From assembly GCA_022821875.1 (NCBI GenBank), contig JAJECV010000106.1, positions 1-47,384 on the forward strand: DNA of 47,384 nucleotides, given 5' to 3'. The stretch's first letter is position 1. The number at the start of each line of letters is the position of its first letter. Source of the stretch: Rhodothermales bacterium (GTDB lineage: Bacteria; Bacteroidota; Rhodothermia; Rhodothermales; Bin80). A model generated the notes under the pieces. That model was not told the origin of the DNA, searched no databases, and saw only the letters and a list, made by a program, of their open reading frames with translations. The position numbers and the translations under genes were made by a program. This document shows positions 23,773-32,746 of the stretch, in pieces.

Positions 23773-26592
23773 ATGCAAAGGTATACAAGAAAAATCCTGA
23801 GCAGTGCCTTGTTTTCGCTGCTTTTCTGGACTCCAGATTGGAGTTATGCACAATCGGCCTCGGTTGCCGGTGTCGTTATAGACTCAGAGGATCATTTTCC
23901 GCTATTTGGGGCGAATGTGGTTCACATCGGCTCCAGGCAGGGAACTGCCACCGATGAGAATGGGCAATATACATTGCGTGGATTACCGGAGGGGGCCGGT
24001 TTGATACGGGTATCTTATGCGGGGTACAGATCATCAGAAATGGAGGTCAGTCTCGTCCGGGAAGAAACACTTGTTTTGAATATAGGACTCGTAAGCGGGG
24101 TAGACCTGGAGCAGTTCCAGATCACCGCAAGCCGGCGGCAGGAGAAAGTACTGGATGCCCCTGCATCCATTGATGTGATTTTAGCCAGAGACCTCCAGGG
24201 GGCTGTGGTGCCGACGACCGTGATGGCGCTGCGGAATGTTACGGGGCTTGACATGGCACAAACCGGCGTAGACCGGAATGAAGTGGTTCTGCGGGGATTC
24301 GGGAATGTATTTTCCAGATCTACATTGGTTCTGACCGATTATCGTGATGCCGGCTCGCCTGCCATTGGGGTCAACCTGCATAATTTGATGCCCAACCTTT
24401 CAATAGATCTGGATCGGGTGGAAGTTGTGCGTGGCCCGGGGTCTGCACTCTATGGTGCGGGGGTTGACGCAGGGGTCATACATTATATTACCAAGGATGC
24501 ATTTACCCACCCGGGGGCGACGTTTGCAGTCAGCGGAGGGGAACAATCTCTTATGAATATACAGGCCAGGATGGCGGGAGTATTGGGTGAAAACGTTGGA
24601 GTCAAAGTCACAGGTTCTTATGCAGCTGCGGAGGATTTTGCGCTGGAGGCATGTGATCAGACCTTACTTGATGCGCAAAAATTCAGTGAGTGTCCCGACC
24701 CGGAGGATGCTGTTCAGATTGCGGTGGATGGGTTGAGAGATATGGATTTCACCAAGTATACCGTTGCGGGGAATTTGGATTTTCGATTGGGATCCGGGAC
24801 GACCCTGTCTTTGAACGCTGGTGCCGGAATTCTATCGGGTACGATTTTAAGCGGGATTGGCACCATTCAGGGAGAAAATTACCGTTATTCGTTTACGCAG
24901 GCACGGTTATCCAGAGGAGGATTTTTTGCCCAATTCTTTGCCAATATTAATGACTCGGGGGATTCCTATGTGTATGGAGGCGAGCCGGTCGCTGAGTTTT
25001 CCCGTGAATATGTGACACAAGTCCAGTATAATGCGCAATTTGGGGCCCGGCAGTTGTTGATTCTGGGAATGGATCTGGGGTTGACCCGTCCAGACACAAA
25101 GGGAACCATTTTGGGGAGTAATGAGGACAGCGACAATATCAATGAATATGGGGTGTACGCACAGTCAACAACAAGAATCACCAACCGCATTGAACTGACG
25201 TTTGCCCTGCGAGGAGACTACGATAATGTAGGCGGCAAAGTTGAGGCTTCGCCACGGATTGGGCTCATGGTGAAGCCCACGTCGAATTCAAGCTTTCGCG
25301 CAACCTATAATCGCAGTTTCTCATCGCCCTCTGCGACCAGTAATTGGCTGGATATCATCGCTGCGACCCTATCTGGCGATATCAAGGTGCGCGCCCGGGG
25401 GGCGGCCACCGGCTTTACCTACGCCCGGAATCCTGATTTTCTGACACTGGGGGCAACCACGGATCTTGTTGCGTCAAGTCTGTTACCGGGTGCAGAGGGC
25501 GTTCCGACTCCGGTGGGGGTCAGTACGGGGGACGTTTATGGGCTGATGTACGAGGGACTAGCGGCAATTCCAGACGAAGAACTTGCCTTGATGCTCGCCA
25601 ATGCAGGCCTGAATTTGCCTGTGTCCCTGATGGCAAGCATAAGAGATGCGTTAAGCCCCGAGATCACGGTGGTGGAGGGGTTTAGCCCAGGGGTATTGGG
25701 TGCACTGAACCTTAGCACACTGAGTATAGATCCAGGAGTGACCGATGTAGAGAATGTGGCTCCTCTGAAGAAGACGATCTCCCAAACCTTTGAGATTGGA
25801 TACAAGGGCATTCTGGGGGAGAATATCTTGCTTGCCGCGGATGTCTATTATGTGACAAAGAAAAATTTCGTGGGTGCGCTTCAGGTACGTACACCACTGG
25901 TGCTGGTGCCAAACCTGTCTCAGGACCTTGTTCGGGATATCACCACAGGGATTACGAATAATACCACACTGGCTGCTGCGCTGGGGCTCTTTGGTCTGAG
26001 TGCACAGGAGGCGGCGCAACTGCTGGTGGATGTTGCAGGAAGTTCACTGCCAGATGCATCAACGCCCATCGCAGTCGTACAACCCAATGAGAATAATCCA
26101 GGGGTTGGGACACTTCCTGAGATCATGTTGGCCTATCCGAATTTTGGAAATATTGGGTACTACGGGGCGGATGTTTCCCTGCAGGTGATTGTCTCACATG
26201 CACTTTCCCTGTTTGGAAATATGTCTTGGGTGAGCGATGACTTTTTTGATCATATGGAACTGGATGAGGAACTTGAGGACAAAGTGCTTGCCTTGAATGC
26301 ACCCGGATTCAAATTTAAACTGGGGGGACAGTACGAGCACCGAAGTGGGTTCAGCGTGAATGCAGCGGGGCGACATGTAAAAGGGTTCCCGGTGATTTCG
26401 GGGTCCTATGCAGGGGATGTCCCCAGTTATTTTGTTCTGGATGTCGGTGCAGGATATGCAATCAATCCGACACTTCGGGTAGATCTTGGGATCAGGAATG
26501 CAACCGACAGCGATCACCGTGAATATGTGGGTGCACCGAAATTGGGCCGCATTGCAACTGCACGCCTGACCTACACCACAGACTGGCGGTAA
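23773..26592 (+). CDS. TonB-dependent outer-membrane receptor 2
   Basis: The 939-residue protein has the same order as its neighbours: signal peptide ending SYAQ, carboxypeptidase-D-like domain (~27-105), plug with EKVLDAPASIDVI and VRGPGSALYGAGV, and barrel ending with REYVGAPKLGR. It is far closer to receptor 3 than to receptor 1: long stretches, such as the insert LLPGAEGVPTPVG and the segment NFVGALQVRTPLVLVPN, are the same or nearly so. The start at 23773 (ATG) was preferred over the TTG at 23761. Codon use is more AT-rich at third positions than in receptor 3, as if the copy has drifted. A 23-codon SDR remnant follows. Confidence 0.93.
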   Translation: MQRYTRKILSSALFSLLFWTPDWSYAQSASVAGVVIDSEDHFPLFGANVVHIGSRQGTATDENGQYTLRGLPEGAGLIRVSYAGYRSSEMEVSLVREETLVLNIGLVSGVDLEQFQITASRRQEKVLDAPASIDVILARDLQGAVVPTTVMALRNVTGLDMAQTGVDRNEVVLRGFGNVFSRSTLVLTDYRDAGSPAIGVNLHNLMPNLSIDLDRVEVVRGPGSALYGAGVDAGVIHYITKDAFTHPGATFAVSGGEQSLMNIQARMAGVLGENVGVKVTGSYAAAEDFALEACDQTLLDAQKFSECPDPEDAVQIAVDGLRDMDFTKYTVAGNLDFRLGSGTTLSLNAGAGILSGTILSGIGTIQGENYRYSFTQARLSRGGFFAQFFANINDSGDSYVYGGEPVAEFSREYVTQVQYNAQFGARQLLILGMDLGLTRPDTKGTILGSNEDSDNINEYGVYAQSTTRITNRIELTFALRGDYDNVGGKVEASPRIGLMVKPTSNSSFRATYNRSFSSPSATSNWLDIIAATLSGDIKVRARGAATGFTYARNPDFLTLGATTDLVASSLLPGAEGVPTPVGVSTGDVYGLMYEGLAAIPDEELALMLANAGLNLPVSLMASIRDALSPEITVVEGFSPGVLGALNLSTLSIDPGVTDVENVAPLKKTISQTFEIGYKGILGENILLAADVYYVTKKNFVGALQVRTPLVLVPNLSQDLVRDITTGITNNTTLAAALGLFGLSAQEAAQLLVDVAGSSLPDASTPIAVVQPNENNPGVGTLPEIMLAYPNFGNIGYYGADVSLQVIVSHALSLFGNMSWVSDDFFDHMELDEELEDKVLALNAPGFKFKLGGQYEHRSGFSVNAAGRHVKGFPVISGSYAGDVPSYFVLDVGAGYAINPTLRVDLGIRNATDSDHREYVGAPKLGRIATARLTYTTDWR

Positions 26593-26615
26593 CCGAACAA
26601 ACGGCAAAATATAGA

Positions 26616-26687
26616 ATGACAAAAACCATCCTGATTGCGAGGGCGAGCATTGGAATCGGAGAAGCCTCCGTAACATTTTTTACGTGA
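26616..26687 (+). pseudogene. Remnant of an SDR gene 5' end
   Basis: Just after receptor 2, a frame of 23 codons (MTKTILIARASIGIGEAS...) matches the first 23 residues of the intact SDR gene after receptor 3 at 13 positions. The first Gly of the TGASxGIG nucleotide-binding motif is lost (it reads ARASIGIG) and a TGA closes the frame. The preceding spacer also resembles the spacer between receptor 3 and its SDR. This is a decayed duplicate. Confidence 0.75.
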
Positions 26688-27105
26688 GAAGATGCTGCTG
26701 CTCGGTATGAGTATGCTCGTTGATGGAATGGCAACCGGATACGCAGGCCGTGTTCCTGCGTCACGATCTTACTTCTGGCACCGCATATGCGTTGATGACC
26801 AATTCCATGGGCTGCACAGCAAAGGAGCCCGTCCTACAAAGACAATTGGAGGATTCAGTCATTCTTCAACAGAAATCACCGCGAATGAATTTGCGGGAGT
26901 TCCAGGGTTGGAGGATTTGTGCTTCCGAATTCATCCGTACAACTTCATGGGAGCCGGGAGTGAGCAATCTGCAGTTGTATGGGTTAAATTACCAGAAGGA
27001 GGCCCGGATGGACAACCATGGAGGGTGTTGTGGAGGAGTTGTGTGACCGTTGATCTTGAGCGGGTGGCAAGCGTATCCTAGACTATATCAATAAAATTCA
27101 GAAAA
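26688..27105 (+). other. Unassigned spacer between receptor 2 and receptor 3
   Basis: After the SDR remnant come two overlapping plus-strand frames (26692-27081, 129 codons, and 26720-27046, 108 codons). Neither gives a product I recognise, and overlapping frames of similar length suggest that at most one is real. The segment ALMTNSMG in the second frame faintly recalls serine hydrolases, which is too weak to use. The last ~25 bp are A-rich and precede the receptor 3 ATG. Confidence 0.4.
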
Positions 27106-29919
27106 ATGTGCACTGTAAAAAAACTCTTTAGCATTATTTTATTCATACTGCTTTTCGCGTTTCCCGGTTGGGGCTATGCGCAGTCGGCTTCAGTGACCGG
27201 CATCGTCGCAGATTCAGAGGGCCGTTTCCCGTTATTCGGGGCGAATGTACTTCATGTTGACTCCGGGCAGGGAACCTCCACCAATGAGACCGGGCAATAT
27301 ATATTGAGCGGGTTACCGGCAGGAGCCGGTGTGATACGGGTATCTTTTACGGGATATCGATCCACCGAAATAGAGGTGAATCTCTCCGATGGCGAGGCCC
27401 TTGTTCTGAATGTGGATCTCGTGAGCGGGGTGGATCTGGAACAGTTCCAGATCACCGCCAGCAGGCGGCAGGAGAAAGTACTGGATGCGCCGGCATCCAT
27501 TGATGTGATTCTGGCCGAGGATATTCAGCGATCTGTGGTGCCGACCACGGTGATGTCACTTCGGAACGTTACGGGACTTGATATAGCACAAACCGGAATT
27601 GACCGGAATGAGGTGGTGTTGCGCGGGTTTAATAATGTATTCTCCGGGGCGACTCTGGTTTTGACCGATTATCGCAAGGCGGGATCCCCTTCGCTGGAAG
27701 TCAATCTGCATAATCTCATGCCCAACCTTGCCATAGATCTGGATCGGGTGGAAGTCGTGCGAGGTCCGGGATCTGCACTCTACGGTGCAGGGGTGGATTC
27801 CGGGGTGATTCATTATATCACCAAGGATCCATTTACCCATCCAGGGGCCGCAATTTCGATCAGTGGCGGGGAGCATTCGCTCATGAATTTACAGGCCCGG
27901 GTTGCCGGTGCGCTGAGTCAGCGCGTGGGTGTCAAGGTGACCGGTTCCTATGCAGCGGGGACGGATTTTGCGCTGGAGTCGTGTGCACAGAACCTGTTGG
28001 AGGCACAAAAATTCAGCGAATGTCCGGATCCGGATGATGCCGTACAGATTGCGGTGGACGGGATACGGGATACGGATTACAATAAGTACACGGTTGCCGG
28101 GAATCTGGATTTTCGGCTGGGTTCGGAGATGACGTTTTCGTTGAACGGCGGTATGGGTCAGATCACGGGGACTGTCCTGAGTGGAATCGGCACCATTCAG
28201 GCGGATGAGTATCGTTATTCGTTCGTACAGGCCCGGCTTGCCAGAGGAGGATTTTTTGCGCAGGCCTACATGAATGTGAATGACTCCGGGGACTCGTATG
28301 TCTATGGAGGGGATCCGGTGACGGAGCATTCCCGTGAATATGGAATGCAGGCGCAGTACAGTGCACAATTCGGCTCCCGGCAATCCCTGATTGTGGGCAT
28401 TGATCTGGAGTTGACCCGCCCGGATACCAAGGCGACGGTACTTGGACGCAATGAAGAGCACGATAATATTGACGAGTACGGGATGTATGCCCAGTCCGCC
28501 ACAAAAATCAGTGACCGGCTTGATCTCACACTCGCACTTCGCGGGGACTACAACAATGTAGCGGATAAAGTGCAGGCTTCCCCCCGTATTGGGCTGGTCT
28601 TTAAACCCACGCCCAATTCAAGCCTGCGTGCGACCTATAACCGGAGTTTTTCTTCTCCTACAGCGACCAGCAACTGGCTGGATCTGGTTGCGGCCAATGT
28701 TGGGGGGATCAATGTTCGCGGGCGGGGAGCGGCCACCGGCTTTACGTATGCCCGGAATCCCGATTTCCTGAACCTGGGTGCGACTACGGATCTGATTGCT
28801 TCCAGTCTCCTGCCGGGAGCAGAGGGAGCACCGACCCCGGTGGGGATCAGCACCGGAGCGATTTATGGATTAATGTATCAGGGGCTGGCGGCAATCTCCG
28901 ATGAAGATCTGGCCTTGATGCTTTCCAATGCAGGTTTGAATGTACCTCCTCCGCTGGTGGCCACGCTCAAGGCGGCGCTGGCACCGGATGTAACGATGGT
29001 GCAGGGGTTTAGCCCGGGGGTGCTGGGTGCATTGAATCTCAGTACACTGGGAGTGGATCTGGGAATCACCGATCTGGAGAATGTGGATCCCCTGGAGCAG
29101 ACGATTTCGCAAACCTATGAAATCGGGTACAAGGGAATTCTTGGGGAGAATGTATTGTTTGCCGCGGATGTCTACTATGCGACAAAGAAAAATTTTGTCG
29201 GTGCGCTCCAGGTGCGCACGCCGCTGGTACTGGTACCGAATTTGTCCCAGGATCTTGTCCGGGATATTAGCGCGGGAATCGCGAATAATACCACCCTGGC
29301 AGGCGCACTGCGACTTTTTGGTCTGACAGCGGAGCAGGCGGCCCAGCTTTTAGTGGATATTGCAGGGAGTTCGCTGCCAAGTCCAACGACACCCATTGCC
29401 ATTGTGCAGCCCAATGAGAATAATCCAGGAGTCGGCCAGGTTCCCGAACTCATGCTGTCCTATCCCAATTTTGGAAATATCCAGTATTACGGGGTGGATG
29501 TATCCATGCAGGTTCTGCTCTCCCGTTCAGTTTCCGTATTCGGGAATCTTTCCTGGGTAAGTGATGACTTTTTTGATCATACCGAACTGGACGAGGACGA
29601 TGAAGCCAAGGTGCTTGCGTTGAACGCGCCCCCCTTGAAGTTTAAACTGGGCGGGGAATATCAGCATTCAAGCGGGATCAGTGTGAACGCAGCCGGTCGT
29701 TATATCGAGGAGTTTTCGGTGCTTTCGGGCCCCTATGAGGGGAAGGTGCCAAGTTACTTTGTTCTGGATATCGGTGCAGGCTATGAAATTAATCCAACCC
29801 TCCGACTCGATGTTGGGATCACCAATGTGACCGACAGCGACCATCGTGAGTTTGTCGGTGCTCCAAAGCTTGGACGCATCGGAAGTGCACGTCTGACCTA
29901 CACCACGGACTGGCGATAA
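27106..29919 (+). CDS. TonB-dependent outer-membrane receptor 3
   Basis: The 937-residue protein has a signal peptide ending GYAQ, a carboxypeptidase-D-like domain (~27-105), a plug (EKVLDAPASIDVI at ~124, VRGPGSALYGAGV at ~205) and a barrel ending REFVGAPKLGR. Its barrel carries the same two inserts as receptors 1 and 2 (from the LLPGAEG segment near 570, and a second one near 730 ending NENNPGVG). It pairs with receptor 2 as the most recent duplication. The SDR gene follows after 41 bp and may share its transcript. The substrate is not predictable from sequence. Confidence 0.94.
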   Translation: MCTVKKLFSIILFILLFAFPGWGYAQSASVTGIVADSEGRFPLFGANVLHVDSGQGTSTNETGQYILSGLPAGAGVIRVSFTGYRSTEIEVNLSDGEALVLNVDLVSGVDLEQFQITASRRQEKVLDAPASIDVILAEDIQRSVVPTTVMSLRNVTGLDIAQTGIDRNEVVLRGFNNVFSGATLVLTDYRKAGSPSLEVNLHNLMPNLAIDLDRVEVVRGPGSALYGAGVDSGVIHYITKDPFTHPGAAISISGGEHSLMNLQARVAGALSQRVGVKVTGSYAAGTDFALESCAQNLLEAQKFSECPDPDDAVQIAVDGIRDTDYNKYTVAGNLDFRLGSEMTFSLNGGMGQITGTVLSGIGTIQADEYRYSFVQARLARGGFFAQAYMNVNDSGDSYVYGGDPVTEHSREYGMQAQYSAQFGSRQSLIVGIDLELTRPDTKATVLGRNEEHDNIDEYGMYAQSATKISDRLDLTLALRGDYNNVADKVQASPRIGLVFKPTPNSSLRATYNRSFSSPTATSNWLDLVAANVGGINVRGRGAATGFTYARNPDFLNLGATTDLIASSLLPGAEGAPTPVGISTGAIYGLMYQGLAAISDEDLALMLSNAGLNVPPPLVATLKAALAPDVTMVQGFSPGVLGALNLSTLGVDLGITDLENVDPLEQTISQTYEIGYKGILGENVLFAADVYYATKKNFVGALQVRTPLVLVPNLSQDLVRDISAGIANNTTLAGALRLFGLTAEQAAQLLVDIAGSSLPSPTTPIAIVQPNENNPGVGQVPELMLSYPNFGNIQYYGVDVSMQVLLSRSVSVFGNLSWVSDDFFDHTELDEDDEAKVLALNAPPLKFKLGGEYQHSSGISVNAAGRYIEEFSVLSGPYEGKVPSYFVLDIGAGYEINPTLRLDVGITNVTDSDHREFVGAPKLGRIGSARLTYTTDWR

Positions 29920-29960
29920 GCGAAAAAACGACGACAAAACAGCAAAATTATGATCCGCAA

Positions 29961-30779
29961 ATGAGGAAAACGATCCTGATTACCGGGGCAAGTGCAGGAA
30001 TTGGCAAAGCGACCGCAGCGCATTTTCATGACCGGGGCTGGAATGTGATTGCAACGATGCGAACTCCCGAAAATGAACAGGAACTGGCGGGACGGGAAAA
30101 TGTACTGGTTCCCCGGCTGGATGTCCTGGATCTGGATTCCATCTCGAAAGCGGTTCAGGCCGGGATTGAAGCATTTGGCAGAATTGATGTTCTCCTCAAT
30201 AATGCAGGCTATGGGGCGTACGGCCCTCTAGAGGCCTTTCCCAGAGAGAATATTGTACGGCAGTTCAACACCAATGTGATCGGTCTGCTGGATGTGACCC
30301 GGGCGGTTCTGCCCCATTTTAGAGAGAACGGGGCCGGAGTGATCATTAATGTGTCGTCCATTGGCGGGAAGATGACCTTTCCATTGGGGAGTCTTTATCA
30401 CGGGACCAAGTTTGCCGTGGAAGGAATTTCGGAGGCGTTATCCTATGAAGCGGAAGCCATTGGCGTGAAGGTCAAGATCGTGGAGCCTGGCATGATTGCG
30501 ACCGATTTTGCCGGACGTTCATTTGATTTTCAGAATGATCCGGCAATGCCGGAGTATCAGGGTGTTGTCGGGAAGGTGATGCAGGTCTTTGCTTCGGGGG
30601 CAGAGATGCAGCCTTCGCCTCCTGAACTCGTTGCAGAGGTGATTTACGGCGCGGCGACGGACGATTCCAATCAGATGCGCTACCGGGCGGGCGCGGATGC
30701 CCATCAATTACTGGATGCCCGCAGGGCGATGGAGGAAGATGCGTTTATTCAGAATATCAAGGCGCAATTCCAGTTATGA
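29961..30779 (+). CDS. Short-chain dehydrogenase/reductase (classical SDR)
   Basis: The 272-residue enzyme has the Rossmann motif TGASAGIG (residues 8-15), LLNNAG, then the catalytic Ser in NVSSIGG and Tyr/Lys in YHGTK, and a PG motif after strand 6 (VEPGMIATDF). It oxidises or reduces a small alcohol or carbonyl with NAD(P)H; sequence does not give the substrate. The basic residue after the motif (MRTPENE) favours NADP. It follows receptor 3 closely. A broken copy lies after receptor 2, so gene and receptor were duplicated as a unit. Confidence 0.93.
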   Translation: MRKTILITGASAGIGKATAAHFHDRGWNVIATMRTPENEQELAGRENVLVPRLDVLDLDSISKAVQAGIEAFGRIDVLLNNAGYGAYGPLEAFPRENIVRQFNTNVIGLLDVTRAVLPHFRENGAGVIINVSSIGGKMTFPLGSLYHGTKFAVEGISEALSYEAEAIGVKVKIVEPGMIATDFAGRSFDFQNDPAMPEYQGVVGKVMQVFASGAEMQPSPPELVAEVIYGAATDDSNQMRYRAGADAHQLLDARRAMEEDAFIQNIKAQFQL

Positions 30780-31104
30780 GAGAGACGCAATGCTGCGTTG
30801 CGGATTTGATCTTCGGAACTGCTCCAGTTATTTGCGGATCATGCTCAGACGGGCGGTGTGGGGAAGTGATGCAGTCACCGGAGACGTTTGGGATTCAGGG
30901 CCCTGAGAGTCGCCGCCTGACCGTGAACCCTTTGCAATCCTTTACGGTATACAGGCGCGGTGTGAATCCCGTCCCCGGTATTCACTGTGAAATTAAGTAG
31001 ATTTCAAGGTTGAATGCATTTCTTAGCGGTACAATCAGGTGTTAATGCGTATCTTCATTCATACTGGATCTTTTGAGGCCTCTTAGAGAAACTGGCGATT
31101 TAAT
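30780..31104. other. Intergenic region before nuoA
   Basis: The 325 bp should hold the promoter of the nuo operon. A 74-codon frame (30776-31000) overlaps the SDR stop but gives a Cys-rich product of no known type and is probably chance. AT content rises after ~30980. I could not pick a firm promoter or terminator. Confidence 0.45.
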
Positions 31105-31476
31105 ATGAGTGCTGAATTCACTGCACTGCTAATTATGTTGGGGATGGCCACGGGCCTTGCATTGACGTTGCTGCTTGCGCAGCGATTGCTGGGACCAAGT
31201 CGTCCAAACCGGATCAAGGTGAGTGCTTATGAGAGCGGGATGGATCCCATCGGGACGGCGCACCAGCGGTTTTCGGTAAAATTCTATCTGGTTGCGATGA
31301 TCTTCATTGTGTTTGATGTGGAGGTCGTGTTTCTGTATCCCTGGGCGGTCAGCCACCGCCATTTTCTGGAAGCCGGAATCGGGATGGGAGTGCTTGCGGT
31401 CGTGACGATCTTTATTGTCATCCTTGCCGTGGGACTTTTATATGACATCAAAAAGGGAGGACTGGAGTTTGACTAG
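31105..31476 (+). CDS. nuoA: NADH-quinone oxidoreductase subunit A
   Basis: NuoA is a small inner-membrane subunit of complex I near the quinone channel. The 123-residue product has three membrane helices (about 7-28, 62-84, 92-115) and the conserved YESGMDPIG and FDVEVVFLYPWA loop segments, whose acidic residues are needed for coupling. First gene of the nuo cluster, 48 bp before nuoB. Confidence 0.96.
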   Translation: MSAEFTALLIMLGMATGLALTLLLAQRLLGPSRPNRIKVSAYESGMDPIGTAHQRFSVKFYLVAMIFIVFDVEVVFLYPWAVSHRHFLEAGIGMGVLAVVTIFIVILAVGLLYDIKKGGLEFD

Positions 31477-31524
31477 CGAAACAGAGTGCACAGACTTTCA
31501 TAAAACCGGCTTAACTTTTATGCC

Positions 31525-32097
31525 ATGAATTCAACAACTGGATACCTGACGACTACAGTTGACGCGGTGGTCAACTGGGCACGGTCTAACTCTCTGATGC
31601 CGATGCCGATGGGGCTTGCGTGCTGTGCCATTGAAATGATGGCATTCGGCGGCCCCAAGTATGATGTGGGCAGGTTTGGCAGTGAGGCCATGCGCTTTTC
31701 TCCCCGCCAGGCGGATCTGATGATTATTGCGGGATGGTGCAGTTACAAGATGTCCCATGCGATCCGGCGTGTCTGGGATCAGATGGCCGATCCAAAGTGG
31801 TGCATTGCCATGGGTGCATGTGCCTCCAGCGGAGGCATGCATCGTTGTTATGGTGTGGTGCAGGGGGTTGACAACTTTATGCCGGTGGATGTGTACATCC
31901 CCGGCTGCCCGCCCAGACCAGAGGCGGTTATCCATGCGCTGATGGATATTCAGGAAAAAATTCGTAACGAATATTCGGTGACCCAGGATTATACGAGCGG
32001 ACAGAAAGAAATTGTGGAGTTGTCGGCCAGACCGGGCAGTCTGACGGTTGAGGGACGCAAGGTTGCTTTGGATGCATCAAGCCTAGCGGATGCCTGA
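31525..32097 (+). CDS. nuoB: NADH-quinone oxidoreductase subunit B
   Basis: NuoB carries the terminal [4Fe-4S] cluster N2 that hands electrons to quinone. The 190-residue product has all ligands: the paired cysteines in LACCAIEMM, one in MGACASSGG and one in PGCPPRPEA. Two further cysteines are seen where most homologues have none or Thr: AGWCSYKMS (usual form AGTVTYKM) and HRCYGVV. The gene overlaps nuoC by 8 bp. Confidence 0.96.
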   Translation: MNSTTGYLTTTVDAVVNWARSNSLMPMPMGLACCAIEMMAFGGPKYDVGRFGSEAMRFSPRQADLMIIAGWCSYKMSHAIRRVWDQMADPKWCIAMGACASSGGMHRCYGVVQGVDNFMPVDVYIPGCPPRPEAVIHALMDIQEKIRNEYSVTQDYTSGQKEIVELSARPGSLTVEGRKVALDASSLADA

Positions 32098-32746
32098 GAC
32101 GCTCAAGTTTCACTTCACTCCCGTTGATGAGGCGCGTGCGGAGGAGAAAAATGTGCACGAGAAAGCCTCCACCAACGTAGCGGATACGGTTGAGGTGCTC
32201 CAGGGTCAGTTCCCCGGGGCCATTGCAAAAGTATCCGTGTATGCGGGGGAGTACACGGCGTTTGTGAAGCGGGAGTCCCTGTTACAGGTTTGCACGGCAT
32301 TAAAGGAAACCCTGGGGTTTACCTATCTGGTGGATCTGGCCGGTGTGGATCGATTTTGCGAGGATGCACCCCGTTACGAGGTGTATTATGCAATTGTGAA
32401 CCTGGATACGGGGAAGCGTCTTCGTCTCAAGGTATTGGTGGACGAAGAAGATGCAGTTGTTCCCTCATTGACAGGCCTCTTCAAGGCAGCAGACTGGAAT
32501 GAGCGTGAATGTTATGATATGTTGGGCATTCGCTTTGAGGGGCATCCAGATCTCCGGCGAATGTATATGCCGGAGGATTTTGCGTATCATCCGCAGCGGA
32601 AGGAATTTCCATTGCTCGGAATCCCAGGGTCCCTGCCACTTCCTCCGCGCGTCCCGGAGGGGGAGTTGACCATGGATCCTTTTGCGGCTGCCCGCAGCGG
32701 CAGTCCCGCCAAGAGCTATCAGGAGCCGAAGGGGGAGGATGCCTAG
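32090..32746 (+). CDS. nuoC: NADH-quinone oxidoreductase subunit C
   Basis: NuoC is a peripheral-arm subunit that packs with NuoD (the two are fused in E. coli). The 218-residue product has the 30-kDa subunit pattern: [18 protein letters not shown], then the signature [29 protein letters not shown]. The N-terminal ~30 residues and the C-terminal tail after PLPPRVPEG are charged and variable. The start overlaps nuoB, and the stop directly touches the nuoD start. Confidence 0.95.
   Translation: MPETLKFHFTPVDEARAEEKNVHEKASTNVADTVEVLQGQFPGAIAKVSVYAGEYTAFVKRESLLQVCTALKETLGFTYLVDLAGVDRFCEDAPRYEVYYAIVNLDTGKRLRLKVLVDEEDAVVPSLTGLFKAADWNERECYDMLGIRFEGHPDLRRMYMPEDFAYHPQRKEFPLLGIPGSLPLPPRVPEGELTMDPFAAARSGSPAKSYQEPKGEDA

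Noticed and set aside
30776..31000. 74-codon frame overlapping the SDR stop (ATGA)
   Set aside because: The product is Cys-rich with no recognisable pattern; overlap of this kind is also common by chance, and the region probably holds the nuo promoter.
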